Shown: one piece after another, positions 48,065 to 56,643 of the stretch | Layout of the letters: each line of letters begins with the position of its first letter | Numbering within the stretch: position 1 is the first letter of the stretch | Assembly: GCF_006715285.1 (NCBI RefSeq) | Contig: NZ_VFMX01000001.1 | Span: forward strand, 434,001 to 498,000 | Direction of reading: 5' to 3' | DNA length: 64,000 nucleotides | Source: Arthrobacter sp. SLBN-83 | Lineage (GTDB): Bacteria; Actinomycetota; Actinomycetes; Actinomycetales; Micrococcaceae | Made by a program: the position numbers and the translations under genes | The notes under the pieces: generated by a model | Database searches by the model: none | Told to the model about the DNA's origin: nothing | What the model saw: only the letters and a program-made list of their open reading frames with translations

Positions 48065-49078
48065 CTACTTGTAGAGGTCGGGCTTTGCGTTCAGCTTCAC
48101 GGCGACCTTTTCGCCGTTCTTCTGCGCTTCGACGCCTGCTTCGCAGCACGCAGCGGTGGCGTACCCGTCCCAGGCGGAGGGGCCGCCGATCCCGCCCTTA
48201 AGTGCAGCGTCCACCCACGACTGGATTTCGACGTCGTACGCCGCCCCGAAGCGCTCCTCGAACCCTGGAGTGACGTTGCCACCCCAGCGGCCCGAGCTCC
48301 GGGTGTAGGGGCCCTTGTCGCCGCCGATGCTGACGATGCCGTCCTCGAAGGAGGCCTGGGTGGCCACCTCGTAGCCAAACTTGGCGTTGACGTAGATTTC
48401 GACGTCGGCCAGGACGCCGGACTCGGTCTCGAGCAGGACGTGCTGGGGATCGTGCTGGCCGGAGGGAGCGTTCCTCGTGGCCTTGCCCAGGCGCACCTGC
48501 ACGCTGGTGATTTCCTCGCCGGTGAAGTACCGGATGGCATCGAACTCGTGGACCACTGAGTCGTTGATGAGCATCTCGTTGGTGAAGCCCGCGGGGGTGC
48601 TCGGGTTGCGGTGCTGGTGGTGCAGCATCAGCAGCTCGCCCAGTTCGTGGTTGCGGATGATCGAGCCCAAGGTGGCGTATTCGGCGTCGAATCGGCGCAT
48701 GAAGCCTACCTGGATGCGCTTGTGGCCCAGTGCCACCTCGGCTTCGACGATTTTCCAGGAGGATTCGGCGTCGGGCGTGAGGGGCTTTTCGCAGAGGATC
48801 GGGATGTCCCGGGCGAGGGCCTTCAGCAGGATGTCCTCGTGCAGGAAGCCGGGGGTGGCGATGAGGACGGCGTTGACGTCGCCGTTGTCGAGGGCCTCTT
48901 CGGCGTCGGCGAGGGCCACGGCGCCCGGGATGCCTTCAATGGCGGCCTGGGCGCGGGCGAGGTCTACGTCGACGACGGCGGCAACTTCGGCTCCATGGAT
49001 CCGCTTGTTGAGGCGCTGGATGTGGTCGGCGCCCATGCGGCCTGCGCCGATGACGGCGACGCGGAGAGTTTCAGTCAT
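48065..49078 (-). CDS. iolG: Inositol 2-dehydrogenase (Gfo/Idh/MocA family)
   Basis: This 337-residue NAD-dependent dehydrogenase oxidises myo-inositol to scyllo-inosose, the first step of the pathway. The Rossmann signature is VAVIGAGRMGADH. The catalytic set is Lys98 in CEKPL, Asp173 and His177 in NDSVVHEFD, as in known IolG. GFMRRFDAEY follows the expected position. It sits in the minus-strand operon between iolE and iolH with an AAAGGACC ribosome site. Paralogues may act on scyllo- or chiro-inositol; the context favours myo-inositol. Confidence 0.9.
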   Translation of the reverse strand: MTETLRVAVIGAGRMGADHIQRLNKRIHGAEVAAVVDVDLARAQAAIEGIPGAVALADAEEALDNGDVNAVLIATPGFLHEDILLKALARDIPILCEKPLTPDAESSWKIVEAEVALGHKRIQVGFMRRFDAEYATLGSIIRNHELGELLMLHHQHRNPSTPAGFTNEMLINDSVVHEFDAIRYFTGEEITSVQVRLGKATRNAPSGQHDPQHVLLETESGVLADVEIYVNAKFGYEVATQASFEDGIVSIGGDKGPYTRSSGRWGGNVTPGFEERFGAAYDVEIQSWVDAALKGGIGGPSAWDGYATAACCEAGVEAQKNGEKVAVKLNAKPDLYK

Positions 49079-49122
49079 TGTTCTGGTCCTTTTGGTGTCT
49101 GTGGCGGGGTCTGTGCTGTCTG

Positions 49123-50034
49123 TCAGTTGACAGTGGTGCGGGAGCCGCAGGACAGCAGGTAGTTGCGGGTGCGCTTGGCAATCGGCATGGGAACGTCGAA
49201 GGCCACCGGGTACATGTCCTGCTCGACGATGCCGAAGATGGGACGGTTGAGAGCTTCCACAGCTTCGATGACCGCGCGCAGGTCCGGCAGGCCGTTGGGC
49301 GGTTCGGTCATGACGCCGGCCAGGTTGGCAGCTGCCCAGGTCATGTTTTCCTCGTTGACCTTCTTGAGGATTTCCGGGTTGATCTGCTTCAGGTGCAGGT
49401 AGCCGATCCGGTCCGGGTAGTTCTTGATCAGGTCCAGGCTGGAGGCGCCGCAGTATTCGGCATGCCCGGTGTCCAGGCAGAGGTTCAGGTACTGCGGGTC
49501 CGTGGCGCCCAGCAGCGTTTCGATTTCCGCCTGCGCGCCGACGTGGGAGTCGGCGTGGGAGTGAAACTGCTGCTTCAGGCCGAAGTCCTCCAGGAGGGTC
49601 TTGCCCAGGCGGTTGTGGCCGGCGAACAGGTCATCCCAGGCCTTTTCGCTGAGGGTGCCGCTTTCCACGGCCTCGCCGGTAACGTCGTCGCGCCACATGG
49701 CGGGGATGACCACGATGTGCTCGCCGCCCATGGCAGCGGTAAGCTCCGCCACCTTGCGGGCCGGCTCCCATGCGGTTTCCCACTGGTCCAGGCCGCGGTG
49801 GAAGGCGGTGAACACGGTGCCGGCGGAGATCTGCAGGTCGCGCTGTTTGAGTTCCTCTGCGAGGCGGGCCGGGTCGGTGGGCAGGTAGCCGTAAGGTCCC
49901 AGCTCGATCCACTTGTAGCCGGATTCGGCCACCTCGTCGAGGAAGCGTTCCCACGGAGTTTGCTTGGGATCCTCCGCGAACCAGACGCCCCAGGAGTCCG
50001 GCGCCGTGCCGATGATCAGCTTGTTCTCAGTCAT
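49123..50034 (-). CDS. iolE: Inosose dehydratase-like protein
   Basis: This 303-residue TIM-barrel protein opens with GTAPDSWGVWFAEDPKQTPW, characteristic of the IolE/IolI group. Candidate ligands lie in QFHSHADSHVGA, LCLDTGHAEYCG and YLHLKQINPE. In the pathway IolE removes water from scyllo-inosose to give the trihydroxycyclohexanedione used by IolD. It is the only candidate for this step in the operon, directly upstream of iolG. The assignment therefore rests partly on context, since IolI isomerases share the fold. Confidence 0.85.
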   Translation of the reverse strand: MTENKLIIGTAPDSWGVWFAEDPKQTPWERFLDEVAESGYKWIELGPYGYLPTDPARLAEELKQRDLQISAGTVFTAFHRGLDQWETAWEPARKVAELTAAMGGEHIVVIPAMWRDDVTGEAVESGTLSEKAWDDLFAGHNRLGKTLLEDFGLKQQFHSHADSHVGAQAEIETLLGATDPQYLNLCLDTGHAEYCGASSLDLIKNYPDRIGYLHLKQINPEILKKVNEENMTWAAANLAGVMTEPPNGLPDLRAVIEAVEALNRPIFGIVEQDMYPVAFDVPMPIAKRTRNYLLSCGSRTTVN

Positions 50035-50048
50035 GACTGCGGTGCCTT

Positions 50049-51563
50049 TCAGTTGGAGGGGAAGTTGTAGGAGGCGCCGGAGGCGTGGTGGGTTTCGGGC
50101 CAGCGGGAGGTGACCACCTTGCCGCGGGTGTAGAAGCTTACGCCTTCGGGTCCGTAGATGTGCTTGTCGCCGAAGAGGGAGGCTTTCCAGCCGCCGAAGG
50201 AGTGGTAGGCCACAGGGACGGGCAGGGGCACGTTGATGCCAATCATGCCCACGGTCACCGAACGCTGGAACTTGCGGGCTGCGGCTCCCGAGGAGGTGAA
50301 GATGGCGGTGCCGTTGCCGTAGGGGTTGGCGTTGATGAGCTTGATGCCGTCTTCGAGGGTGTCCACGCGGACCACCACCAGGACCGGTCCGAAGATTTCC
50401 TCCTTGTAGGCGGTCATTTCGGTCTTCACGTGGTCGATCACGGTGGGGCCGACCCAGAACCCGTTCTCATGGCCCGGGACCACCAGGTCGCGGCCGTCAA
50501 CGACCATGGCGGCGCCGGCGGTTTCGGCTTCCGTGACGATCTTGACGATGCGTTCCTTGGAGGCGGGGGTGATGACCGGGCCCATTTCGGCGTCGGGTTC
50601 GGTGCCGTTGTTGACCTTGACGGCTTCGGCGCGTTCCTGGACCTTGGCGACCAGGGCATCGGCGGCGTCTCCGACGGCGACGGCGACGGAGATGGCCATG
50701 CAGCGTTCCCCGGCGGAGCCGAACGCGGCGGCGGCGAGGTGGTCGGCGGCGTTGTCCAGGTCGGCGTCGGGCAGGATGATCGCGTGGTTCTTCGCCCCGC
50801 CCAGGGCCTGGACGCGCTTGCCGTGCTTGGTGGCGGTTTCGTGGACGTACTGGGCGATCGGGGTGGAACCGACAAAACTGATGCCGTCCACGTCCGGGTG
50901 GGTCAGCAGCCCGTCAACGGTTTCCTTGTCGCCGTGCAGGACCTGGAACACACCGTCCGGCAGGCCAGCCTCCTTCCACAGCTTGGCCAACAGCAGCGAC
51001 GCGGAGGGGTCGCGCTCGGAGGGCTTCAGGATGAATGCGTTGCCGGTGGCGATGGCCATTGGGGCCATCCACAGCGGCACCATGACGGGGAAGTTGAACG
51101 GCGTGATGCCGGCAACCACACCGAGCGGCTCGCGGAAGGAGAACACATCGATGCCGGTGGAGACCTGGTCCGAGTAGTCACCCTTGAGCAGGGTGGGGAT
51201 GCCGCAGGCGTACTCCACGACCTCGAGGCCGCGGCCGATTTCGCCCTTGGCGTCGGAGAGGACCTTGCCGTGCTCGGCGGTGACCAGCTGGGCGAGTTCG
51301 TCAACGTGCGCGGCGACAAGTTCGCGGAACTTGAACAGCACGGCGGTGCGCTTGGCCAGGGAGATGTCACCCCAGGCGTCGGCGGCCTTGCGGGCGGCGG
51401 CGACGGCGGTGTCCAGGTCGGCGCGGTTGGCCAGGCGGAGCTCGCCGGACACGGCACCGGTGGCCGGGTTGTACACCGGGGTGGTGCGGTCACCCTCGCC
51501 GGCAGTTTCGGCGCCGTCGATGAAGTGGTTGATGACGGTGGTCTCAGTAGTGGTGGCAGTCAT
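50049..51563 (-). CDS. iolA: CoA-acylating methylmalonate/malonate-semialdehyde dehydrogenase
   Basis: This 504-residue aldehyde dehydrogenase has the catalytic Cys288 in FGSAGERCMAIS. Asn appears in GGAKNH, where most aldehyde dehydrogenases have Glu, the hallmark of the CoA-acylating methylmalonate-semialdehyde type. NAD-binding motifs GITPFNFPVMVPLWM and FVGSTPIA are present. In inositol breakdown it turns malonate semialdehyde into acetyl-CoA and CO2, the last step. It lies between iolD and iolE in the operon with an AGGAAGAG ribosome site. Confidence 0.92.
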   Translation of the reverse strand: MTATTTETTVINHFIDGAETAGEGDRTTPVYNPATGAVSGELRLANRADLDTAVAAARKAADAWGDISLAKRTAVLFKFRELVAAHVDELAQLVTAEHGKVLSDAKGEIGRGLEVVEYACGIPTLLKGDYSDQVSTGIDVFSFREPLGVVAGITPFNFPVMVPLWMAPMAIATGNAFILKPSERDPSASLLLAKLWKEAGLPDGVFQVLHGDKETVDGLLTHPDVDGISFVGSTPIAQYVHETATKHGKRVQALGGAKNHAIILPDADLDNAADHLAAAAFGSAGERCMAISVAVAVGDAADALVAKVQERAEAVKVNNGTEPDAEMGPVITPASKERIVKIVTEAETAGAAMVVDGRDLVVPGHENGFWVGPTVIDHVKTEMTAYKEEIFGPVLVVVRVDTLEDGIKLINANPYGNGTAIFTSSGAAARKFQRSVTVGMIGINVPLPVPVAYHSFGGWKASLFGDKHIYGPEGVSFYTRGKVVTSRWPETHHASGASYNFPSN

Positions 51564-51605
51564 GGGACTCTTCCTTGAGTGGGTGGGTCTTGGAGGGAGC
51601 GGAAG

Positions 51606-53591
51606 TCAGCCGAGCAGTTTGCGCTGGCGTGACTTGTGGTCCACGTAGGTCTGGAAGGCCTGCTTGGTGGATTCCAGTTCGGAGACCTGGGAGACGGGAA
51701 CGTCCCACCAGGATTCGGAGGACGGTGCGTCCAGCAGCGGATCGGATTCGACGTGGATCAGGATCGGCCCGGACCCTTCCGGGGCGGCCTTGGCGTCGCG
51801 GATGGCCTGTTCGAGTTCGGCGATGACCTTCTCGCCGGGTTCGATGCGGATGACCTTTACGCCCAGGGACTCGGCGTTCAGGGCCAGGTCCACGGGCAGG
51901 GTTTCGCCCTCGTCGAAGCTGTGCTGCTCCTCGTTCAGCGCACGGTACTGGGTGCCGAACCGCTGCGAGCCAAGGGATTCGGACAACGAGCCGATGGAGG
52001 CGTAGCCGTGGTTCTGGATCAGGACCACGATCAGCTTGATGCGTTCGGCGACCGCGGTGACCAGTTCGGTGTGCATCATCAGGTAGGAGCCGTCCCCCAC
52101 CATCACCACGACGTCCCGCACCTGGGCAGCTTCCCCACCAATGGCGCCTGCCGCCGTCGTGCTTGCCGCTTCGGCGATCGCCGCGCGCTTGACGCCCAGG
52201 CCGCCGGGGATTTCGTAGCCCATGCAGGAGTAGGCGTACTCCACGTGGTAGCCGAACGGGTCCCTGACCCGCCACATCTTGTGCAGGTCACCGGGTAGCG
52301 AACCCGCCGCGCAGATGACGACGTCACGGGCGTCCATGGCCCGGTTGGCGGCGCCGATGATTTCGTTCTGCGCCGGCAGCGGGGTGAACCTCGTGTCGAA
52401 CGCCTCGTCCACCGTGGCGTTCCAGCGCTGCTTCTCCGCCTCGACGCGTCGCGACAGGTCGGCGCCCACGCGGTAGCCGCCCAGGGCTGCGTTGAGCTTG
52501 ACCAGGGCCTTGCGGGCGTCGGCGACGATCGGCAGCGTGGTGCCGTGCTTGTACGCGTCGATCGGGGCGACGTTGATGTTCACGAACTGCACGTCCGGGT
52601 TCTGGAACGCGGTCCGGGACGCGGTGGTGAAGTCCTCGTAGCGGGTGCCGATGCCGATGATCAGGTCCGCTTCGGCAGCGATGGCGTTGGCCGCCGTCGT
52701 GCCCGTGGAGCCAATGGCACCGAGCGAATACTTGTGGTCCCAGGGCAGGACGCCGACGCCGGCCTGCGTGTTGCCCACGGGAATGCCGGTCAGCTCGGCG
52801 AGCCTGGCGAGTTCGTCGTTGGCGTAGGCGTAGAGGACGCCGCCGCCGGCGATGATCAGCGGACGCTTCGCTGCCTTAATGGCTGCGGCGGCGCGGGCGA
52901 TGTCGTCGTCGTCGGCGTCGGGGCGGCGGATGCGCCACTCCCGCTCGGCCAGGAACTCCTCCGGGACATCGAAGGCCTCGGCCTGGACGTCCTGCGGCAG
53001 CGAAATGGTGACAGCGCCGGTCTCGGCCGGGTCGGTCAGGACCCGCAGGCCGTGATGGAACGCGGAGAACAGCTGCTCCGGGCGGTTCACGCGATCGAAG
53101 AACTTGGACAGCGGCCGGAACGCGTCATTGACGGTGATGTCGTACGCGTACGGCTGCTCCAGCTGCTGCAGGACAGGGTCCGCGGCGCGGGTCGCGAACG
53201 TGTCACTGGGCAGCAGCAGCACCGGCAGGCGGTTGGTCGTCGCAAGCGCCGCACCCGTCAGCAGGTTGGACGAGCCCGGGCCAATCGAGGTGCTGACCGC
53301 GTAGGTCTGCCGACGGCGGGTGTGCCGGGCATACCCGACGGCCTGGTGGACCTGGGCCTGCTCGTTCCGGCCCTGGTAGTACGGCATCAGGGTGGGATCC
53401 TGCTGCTGGTACTGCTTCAGCGCCTGGCCTACACCGGCCACGTTGCCGTGCCCAAAAATACCGAACGTGCCCGGGATCAGCCGCTCACGGTACTCGACGC
53501 CATTGACTGAGTCCACGGTGTACTGCTGGGAAAGGTATTCGACGACGGCCTGCGCCACCGTCATTCTGCGCGTTCCTGGTGTTGTGCCCAT
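51606..53591 (-). CDS. iolD: 3D-(3,5/4)-trihydroxycyclohexane-1,2-dione hydrolase
   Basis: This 661-residue TPP-dependent enzyme opens the ring of the cyclohexanedione to 5-deoxy-glucuronate. The N-terminal PYR domain (FGHGNVAGVGQALKQY; VGYARHTRRRQTYAVSTSIGPGSSNL), central domain (LIIAGGGVLYAYANDEL) and C-terminal PP domain with the GDG motif (VMVGDGSYLMMHTEL, then LIQNHGYASIGSL) are all intact. The length and the long insertion match IolD rather than acetolactate synthase. It begins 2 nt after the stop of the aldolase gene, so translation is coupled. Confidence 0.93.
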   Translation of the reverse strand: MGTTPGTRRMTVAQAVVEYLSQQYTVDSVNGVEYRERLIPGTFGIFGHGNVAGVGQALKQYQQQDPTLMPYYQGRNEQAQVHQAVGYARHTRRRQTYAVSTSIGPGSSNLLTGAALATTNRLPVLLLPSDTFATRAADPVLQQLEQPYAYDITVNDAFRPLSKFFDRVNRPEQLFSAFHHGLRVLTDPAETGAVTISLPQDVQAEAFDVPEEFLAEREWRIRRPDADDDDIARAAAAIKAAKRPLIIAGGGVLYAYANDELARLAELTGIPVGNTQAGVGVLPWDHKYSLGAIGSTGTTAANAIAAEADLIIGIGTRYEDFTTASRTAFQNPDVQFVNINVAPIDAYKHGTTLPIVADARKALVKLNAALGGYRVGADLSRRVEAEKQRWNATVDEAFDTRFTPLPAQNEIIGAANRAMDARDVVICAAGSLPGDLHKMWRVRDPFGYHVEYAYSCMGYEIPGGLGVKRAAIAEAASTTAAGAIGGEAAQVRDVVVMVGDGSYLMMHTELVTAVAERIKLIVVLIQNHGYASIGSLSESLGSQRFGTQYRALNEEQHSFDEGETLPVDLALNAESLGVKVIRIEPGEKVIAELEQAIRDAKAAPEGSGPILIHVESDPLLDAPSSESWWDVPVSQVSELESTKQAFQTYVDHKSRQRKLLG

Positions 53592-53593
53592 GG

Positions 53594-54532
53594 CTAGTTC
53601 TCCGGGATTTCTGTGGTGTGGTGCAGAAGCGAGGCAGCCGCGGCAACGGCGCCGGCGACGTCCCCGTCAGCGGGGTAGAGCAGGGCGCGGCCCACGGTGA
53701 GGCCCTGCACGCCGGGCAGTGCCAAGGCAGCACCCCAGGTGGCAAAGACCTCGTCCTGGGACCCGTCCGGGTCACCGCCCAGCAGGACGGTGGGCATGGT
53801 GGTCGCCGCCATGACGCGTTCCATCTCCGCCACCACGGGAAGCTTCATCCAGGTGTAGGCGCTGGTGGAGCCCAGGCCCTCGGCGATGGCGATGGACTTG
53901 ATCACCGCGTTGGTGGACAGGTCGTTGCGGACCCGGCCGTTCTCGCGGACCGACAGGAACGGCTCCACCATGGCGATCAGCTTCCGTTCGGCCAGGGAGT
54001 CGATGGCGCGTGCCGTGGCCTCAAGGGTGGCAACCGTATCCGGGTCGCCCAGGCAGATGCGGGTGAGCATTTTCCCGCCGTCAGCGCCCAGTTCCTTCAG
54101 GGCGGCGGCGGTGTGGCCGGTGAACCGGTCATCGAACTCGTTGACCAGCCCGGACAGCCCGCCGCGGTTCATCGAGCCGAACACCAGCTTTCCGTCCAGA
54201 GCACCCAGCAGCAGCAGGTCGTCCATGATGTCCGGGGAAGCCAGGACACCGTCCACAGCCGGGTTGGCCAGCGCGATCTGCAGCCGGTCCAGCAACTGGC
54301 GGCGGTCCGCCATGGCGACGGGGTCGTTGCCGACGGACAGGGCGCCCCGGGCCGGGTGGTCGGCGGCGACGATGAAGTTCTGCCGGCCTGCCTTCACGCC
54401 CGGGTGGCGGCGGCGTGCCTTCGCGGCGCGGGCGACGGCGTCCGGGTCCTCGAGGCGGATGGTGCTCAGGTGCTCGTAGCGGCGCGGGTCATCGTCCACG
54501 GCGTTGTCTGAGGCAAGGGGTGTGAGGGTCAC
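53594..54532 (-). CDS. Cgl0159-family aldolase, likely 2-deoxy-5-keto-gluconate-6-P aldolase
   Basis: This 312-residue (beta/alpha)8 protein of the Cgl0159 group is found in actinobacterial inositol loci. Barrel strands are readable (FIVAADHPARG, GVLASPDIMDDLLLLGAL, LIAMVEPFLS, AYTWMKLPV, TVLLGGDP, GLTVGRALLYP). A Lys in the WMKLP strand is a candidate Schiff-base residue, as in class I aldolases. No classical iolJ is present in the window, and this gene sits between iolC and iolD, so it probably splits the phosphorylated product into dihydroxyacetone phosphate and malonate semialdehyde. Its GTG start overlaps iolC by 4 bp. Confidence 0.87.
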   Translation of the reverse strand: MTLTPLASDNAVDDDPRRYEHLSTIRLEDPDAVARAAKARRRHPGVKAGRQNFIVAADHPARGALSVGNDPVAMADRRQLLDRLQIALANPAVDGVLASPDIMDDLLLLGALDGKLVFGSMNRGGLSGLVNEFDDRFTGHTAAALKELGADGGKMLTRICLGDPDTVATLEATARAIDSLAERKLIAMVEPFLSVRENGRVRNDLSTNAVIKSIAIAEGLGSTSAYTWMKLPVVAEMERVMAATTMPTVLLGGDPDGSQDEVFATWGAALALPGVQGLTVGRALLYPADGDVAGAVAAAASLLHHTTEIPEN

Positions 54533-55539
54533 AGTACTGCTCCTTCGGTGGCAAGCTGGGCGGTGCCGGGAACCGGGCGTCCGCGTTCGGCCAGCAGGGA
54601 GGTGACCTCGTCCGGCGTCGGCATGGCGTCGGCGCAGGAGAGGCGGGAGGCGACGATGGCGCCCGCGGCGTTGGCGTAATCCAGGACCTGGGCCAGGGGC
54701 CAGCCCGACAGCAGTCCGTGGCAGAAGGCGCCGCCGAAGGAGTCACCTGCCCCCAGGCCGTTGAGGGTTTCGACGGGGACGGGGGCGGAAACTACGCGCT
54801 CGGTGCGGGTCTTGGCCATCACGCCTTCAGGGCCCAGCTTGACGACGGCGATTTCGACCCCCGCAGCCAGCAGCCGGTCCGCCTGCTCATCAGGGGTGCC
54901 CTCGCCCACGGCAACCGCGCATTCCTTGTCGTTGCCGATGGCGACCGTGACGTGCGGCAGGATCTTGGCCACCTCGGCCCGGGCTTCTTCCTCGGAGGCC
55001 CAGAACATGGGCCGGTAGTCCAGGTCCAGGATGGTGAACTGCCCCTCGGCCAGCCCCGTGCGGGGGCGGGCCTCATGCGCGGCGATGTGGGCGGTCCGGG
55101 ACGGCTCCTGGCACAGCCCCGTCACGGTGGACCAGAAGATCCCTGCGTCCCGGACCGCGTCCAGGTCCAGCTCCTCGGCCTTGATCTGCAGGTCAGGGGC
55201 CGTGGGGAAACGGCCGTAGAAGTACAGCGGGAACTCGTCCGTGGCCGGTTTGATGGCGCAGAACGTCACGGCCGTGGGCCAGTCTTCGACCGGAGTCACG
55301 AAGGAGTCGTCAACATTGAACTTGCGCAGTTCGCGGTGCAGGTACTCCCCGAACGGGTCGTCCCCGGTGCGGGTGATGACGCCGGTCCGGCGCCCGTGGC
55401 GGGCAGCGGCAACAGCGACGTTCGACGGCGAACCGCCCAGGTACTTGCCGAAGGAATTGACATCCTCCAGGCCAACCCCGATGTCGTTCGGGTAGATATC
55501 AACGCTGATGCGCCCGATCGTAAGAAGCTCGTGGGTCAC
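54529..55539 (-). CDS. iolC: 5-dehydro-2-deoxygluconokinase
   Basis: This 336-residue PfkB-family kinase phosphorylates 2-deoxy-5-keto-D-gluconate. It starts at a GTG (55539, MTHELLTIGRISVDIYPND). Motifs are the first PfkB signature (FGKYLGGSPSNVAVAAARHG) and the second (NGLGAGDSFGGAFCHGLL), the latter with the catalytic Asp and anion hole. It is the first gene of the main minus-strand iol operon. Its promoter (55540-55726) holds two copies of the ATGTC-N4-CAA box, one of which contains the -35 TTGACA. An open frame upstream of the GTG has no family similarity. Confidence 0.92.
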   Translation of the reverse strand: MTHELLTIGRISVDIYPNDIGVGLEDVNSFGKYLGGSPSNVAVAAARHGRRTGVITRTGDDPFGEYLHRELRKFNVDDSFVTPVEDWPTAVTFCAIKPATDEFPLYFYGRFPTAPDLQIKAEELDLDAVRDAGIFWSTVTGLCQEPSRTAHIAAHEARPRTGLAEGQFTILDLDYRPMFWASEEEARAEVAKILPHVTVAIGNDKECAVAVGEGTPDEQADRLLAAGVEIAVVKLGPEGVMAKTRTERVVSAPVPVETLNGLGAGDSFGGAFCHGLLSGWPLAQVLDYANAAGAIVASRLSCADAMPTPDEVTSLLAERGRPVPGTAQLATEGAVL

Positions 55540-55647
55540 GGGAATCGTGGACCTTTCTGGTGTGGAACTCGAGTCCTTTGAGAGGCAGGAGTTCCGGAAC
55601 TGGCAGGCCGTGGTGTGGGCCACAGGCACTACTTTGCCCTAGATCGA

Positions 55648-55675
55648 ATGTCCTGTCAAAGGTTTGTACTGACAT
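55648..55675 (-). promoter_or_regulatory. iolC promoter region with two inositol-locus boxes
   Basis: ATGTCCTGTCAAA lies at 55648-55660. The inverted second copy TTTGTACTGACAT lies at 55663-55675, so the two face each other. On the minus strand TTGACA inside the first box acts as the -35, and CAAAGT 17 bp further on is a candidate -10. Confidence 0.65.
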
Positions 55676-55726
55676 GCTTACAACATAGGTTGCTGGCGCC
55701 CATCCCCCAATTGATGGGCGCGCCCG

Positions 55727-56131
55727 CTACTTCTTCGGAACGGCCAATTCGCCCGTCACGTACTGCGCTTTGCCGAAGCCGAAGGACCAGTCGCCGGCGG
55801 TATTTTCGACGTAGCCGATGAAAACGTCCTCGCCGGCAACCCCCACCGCGGCGAGCTTTTCGGCAACTGCAGCGAACAGCCTCTGCTTGGCCTCCTGGGA
55901 GCGTCCGCCCTGGGTGAAGATCTGGATCATCACCACTCCCCCCGTGCGCTCAAAGCCCAGCCCCGCGTCCTGGGCGAAGATCTGGCCCTGGGGGTGTTCG
56001 GTAAGGATATGGAAGTAGTCGCGCTCCGGAATGCCGTATTCGGCGAGGATGGCGTCGTGGATTCCGCGGCTGAGCCGCTGCAGGTCCTCGGCGGTGCGCC
56101 CTTCGTTGACGTCGATGCGTACCAGTGGCAT
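55727..56131 (-). CDS. 4-oxalocrotonate tautomerase family protein
   Basis: This 134-residue tautomerase-superfamily protein has the catalytic Pro directly after the initiator (MPLVRIDVNEGRT), exposed once Met is removed. It is about twice the length of 4-OT, with two beta-alpha-beta halves (second half from VVMIQIFTQGGRSQEAKQRLF), like the longer monomer forms. It interconverts keto and enol forms of some acid. A box identical to the inositol boxes overlaps its promoter at 56151-56163, and it stands directly upstream of iolC, so a role in the inositol pathway is likely though not described to my knowledge. Confidence 0.85.
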   Translation of the reverse strand: MPLVRIDVNEGRTAEDLQRLSRGIHDAILAEYGIPERDYFHILTEHPQGQIFAQDAGLGFERTGGVVMIQIFTQGGRSQEAKQRLFAAVAEKLAAVGVAGEDVFIGYVENTAGDWSFGFGKAQYVTGELAVPKK

Positions 56132-56143
56132 AAAACTTCTCCC

Positions 56144-56191
56144 TTGTTAGTTTGTACTGACATACTAACAAAGCTGCTTTAGAAGAAACAA
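56144..56191 (-). promoter_or_regulatory. Tautomerase promoter with inositol-locus box
   Basis: On the minus strand a -35 TTGTTT (56191-56186) and a -10 TAGTAT (56167-56162) with an 18-bp spacer are followed by the box (TTTGTACTGACAT on plus, 56151-56163). Flanking arms TTGTTAG (56144-56150) and CTAACAA (56165-56171) form a perfect inverted repeat around it. Confidence 0.6.
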
Positions 56192-56228
56192 GGCCCCTCT
56201 TGCGCCGAGGCCGCGGCAGGCCTAGCAT

Positions 56229-56266
56229 TAATCAACCGAAATGTTGATAAACGACTAGGTTGATTA
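56229..56266 (+). promoter_or_regulatory. Inverted repeat, likely ArsR operator
   Basis: TAATCAACC (56229-56237) and GGTTGATTA (56258-56266) are perfect 9-bp arms, with an extra GTTGAT half-site at 56243-56248 between them. The repeat ends 20 bp before the ArsR-type start, suiting autorepression. Confidence 0.65.
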
Positions 56267-56286
56267 CGATTCGAGAGGCCGGCACG

Positions 56287-56643
56287 ATGTCCGACGACAT
56301 GGCTCTGGATGCGGCTTTCCTGGCCCTGGCAGACCCTGTCCGTCGCAGCATCATCGCCCGGCTGAGCAAGGGTCCGGCAACCGTCAATGAACTGGCGGAC
56401 CCGTTCGAGATTTCCAAGCAGGCAGTCTCGAAGCACATCCAGGTACTCGAGCAGGCGCAACTTGTCACCCGCAGCCGGGATGCCCAACGCCGGCCCGTGC
56501 ACCTGAACCCGGCACGGCTTGAGGCACTTACTGCGTGGATTGACCAGTACCGCTTGGTCCGCGAAAGTCAGTTCCGCAACCTGGATACCGTGCTGAAATC
56601 ACATGCTGCAGCAGGCGGCGACCAATCCTCCAAGGAGTCATGA
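56287..56643 (+). CDS. ArsR-family helix-turn-helix regulator
   Basis: This 118-residue winged-helix protein (LALADPVRRSIIARLSKGPATVNELADPFEISKQAVSKHIQVLEQAQLV) is of the ArsR type that is paired with SRPBCC proteins. No metal-binding cysteines are present, so it does not sense arsenic-type metals. The start at 56287 has a weak GAGAGG site. It overlaps the SRPBCC gene by ATGA and is probably an autorepressor through the inverted repeat at 56229-56266. Confidence 0.9.
   Translation: MSDDMALDAAFLALADPVRRSIIARLSKGPATVNELADPFEISKQAVSKHIQVLEQAQLVTRSRDAQRRPVHLNPARLEALTAWIDQYRLVRESQFRNLDTVLKSHAAAGGDQSSKES

Noticed and set aside
50085..51578. A 497-residue Gly/Val/Asp-rich frame opposite iolA
   Set aside because: There are no family features, and iolA on the other strand is unambiguous.
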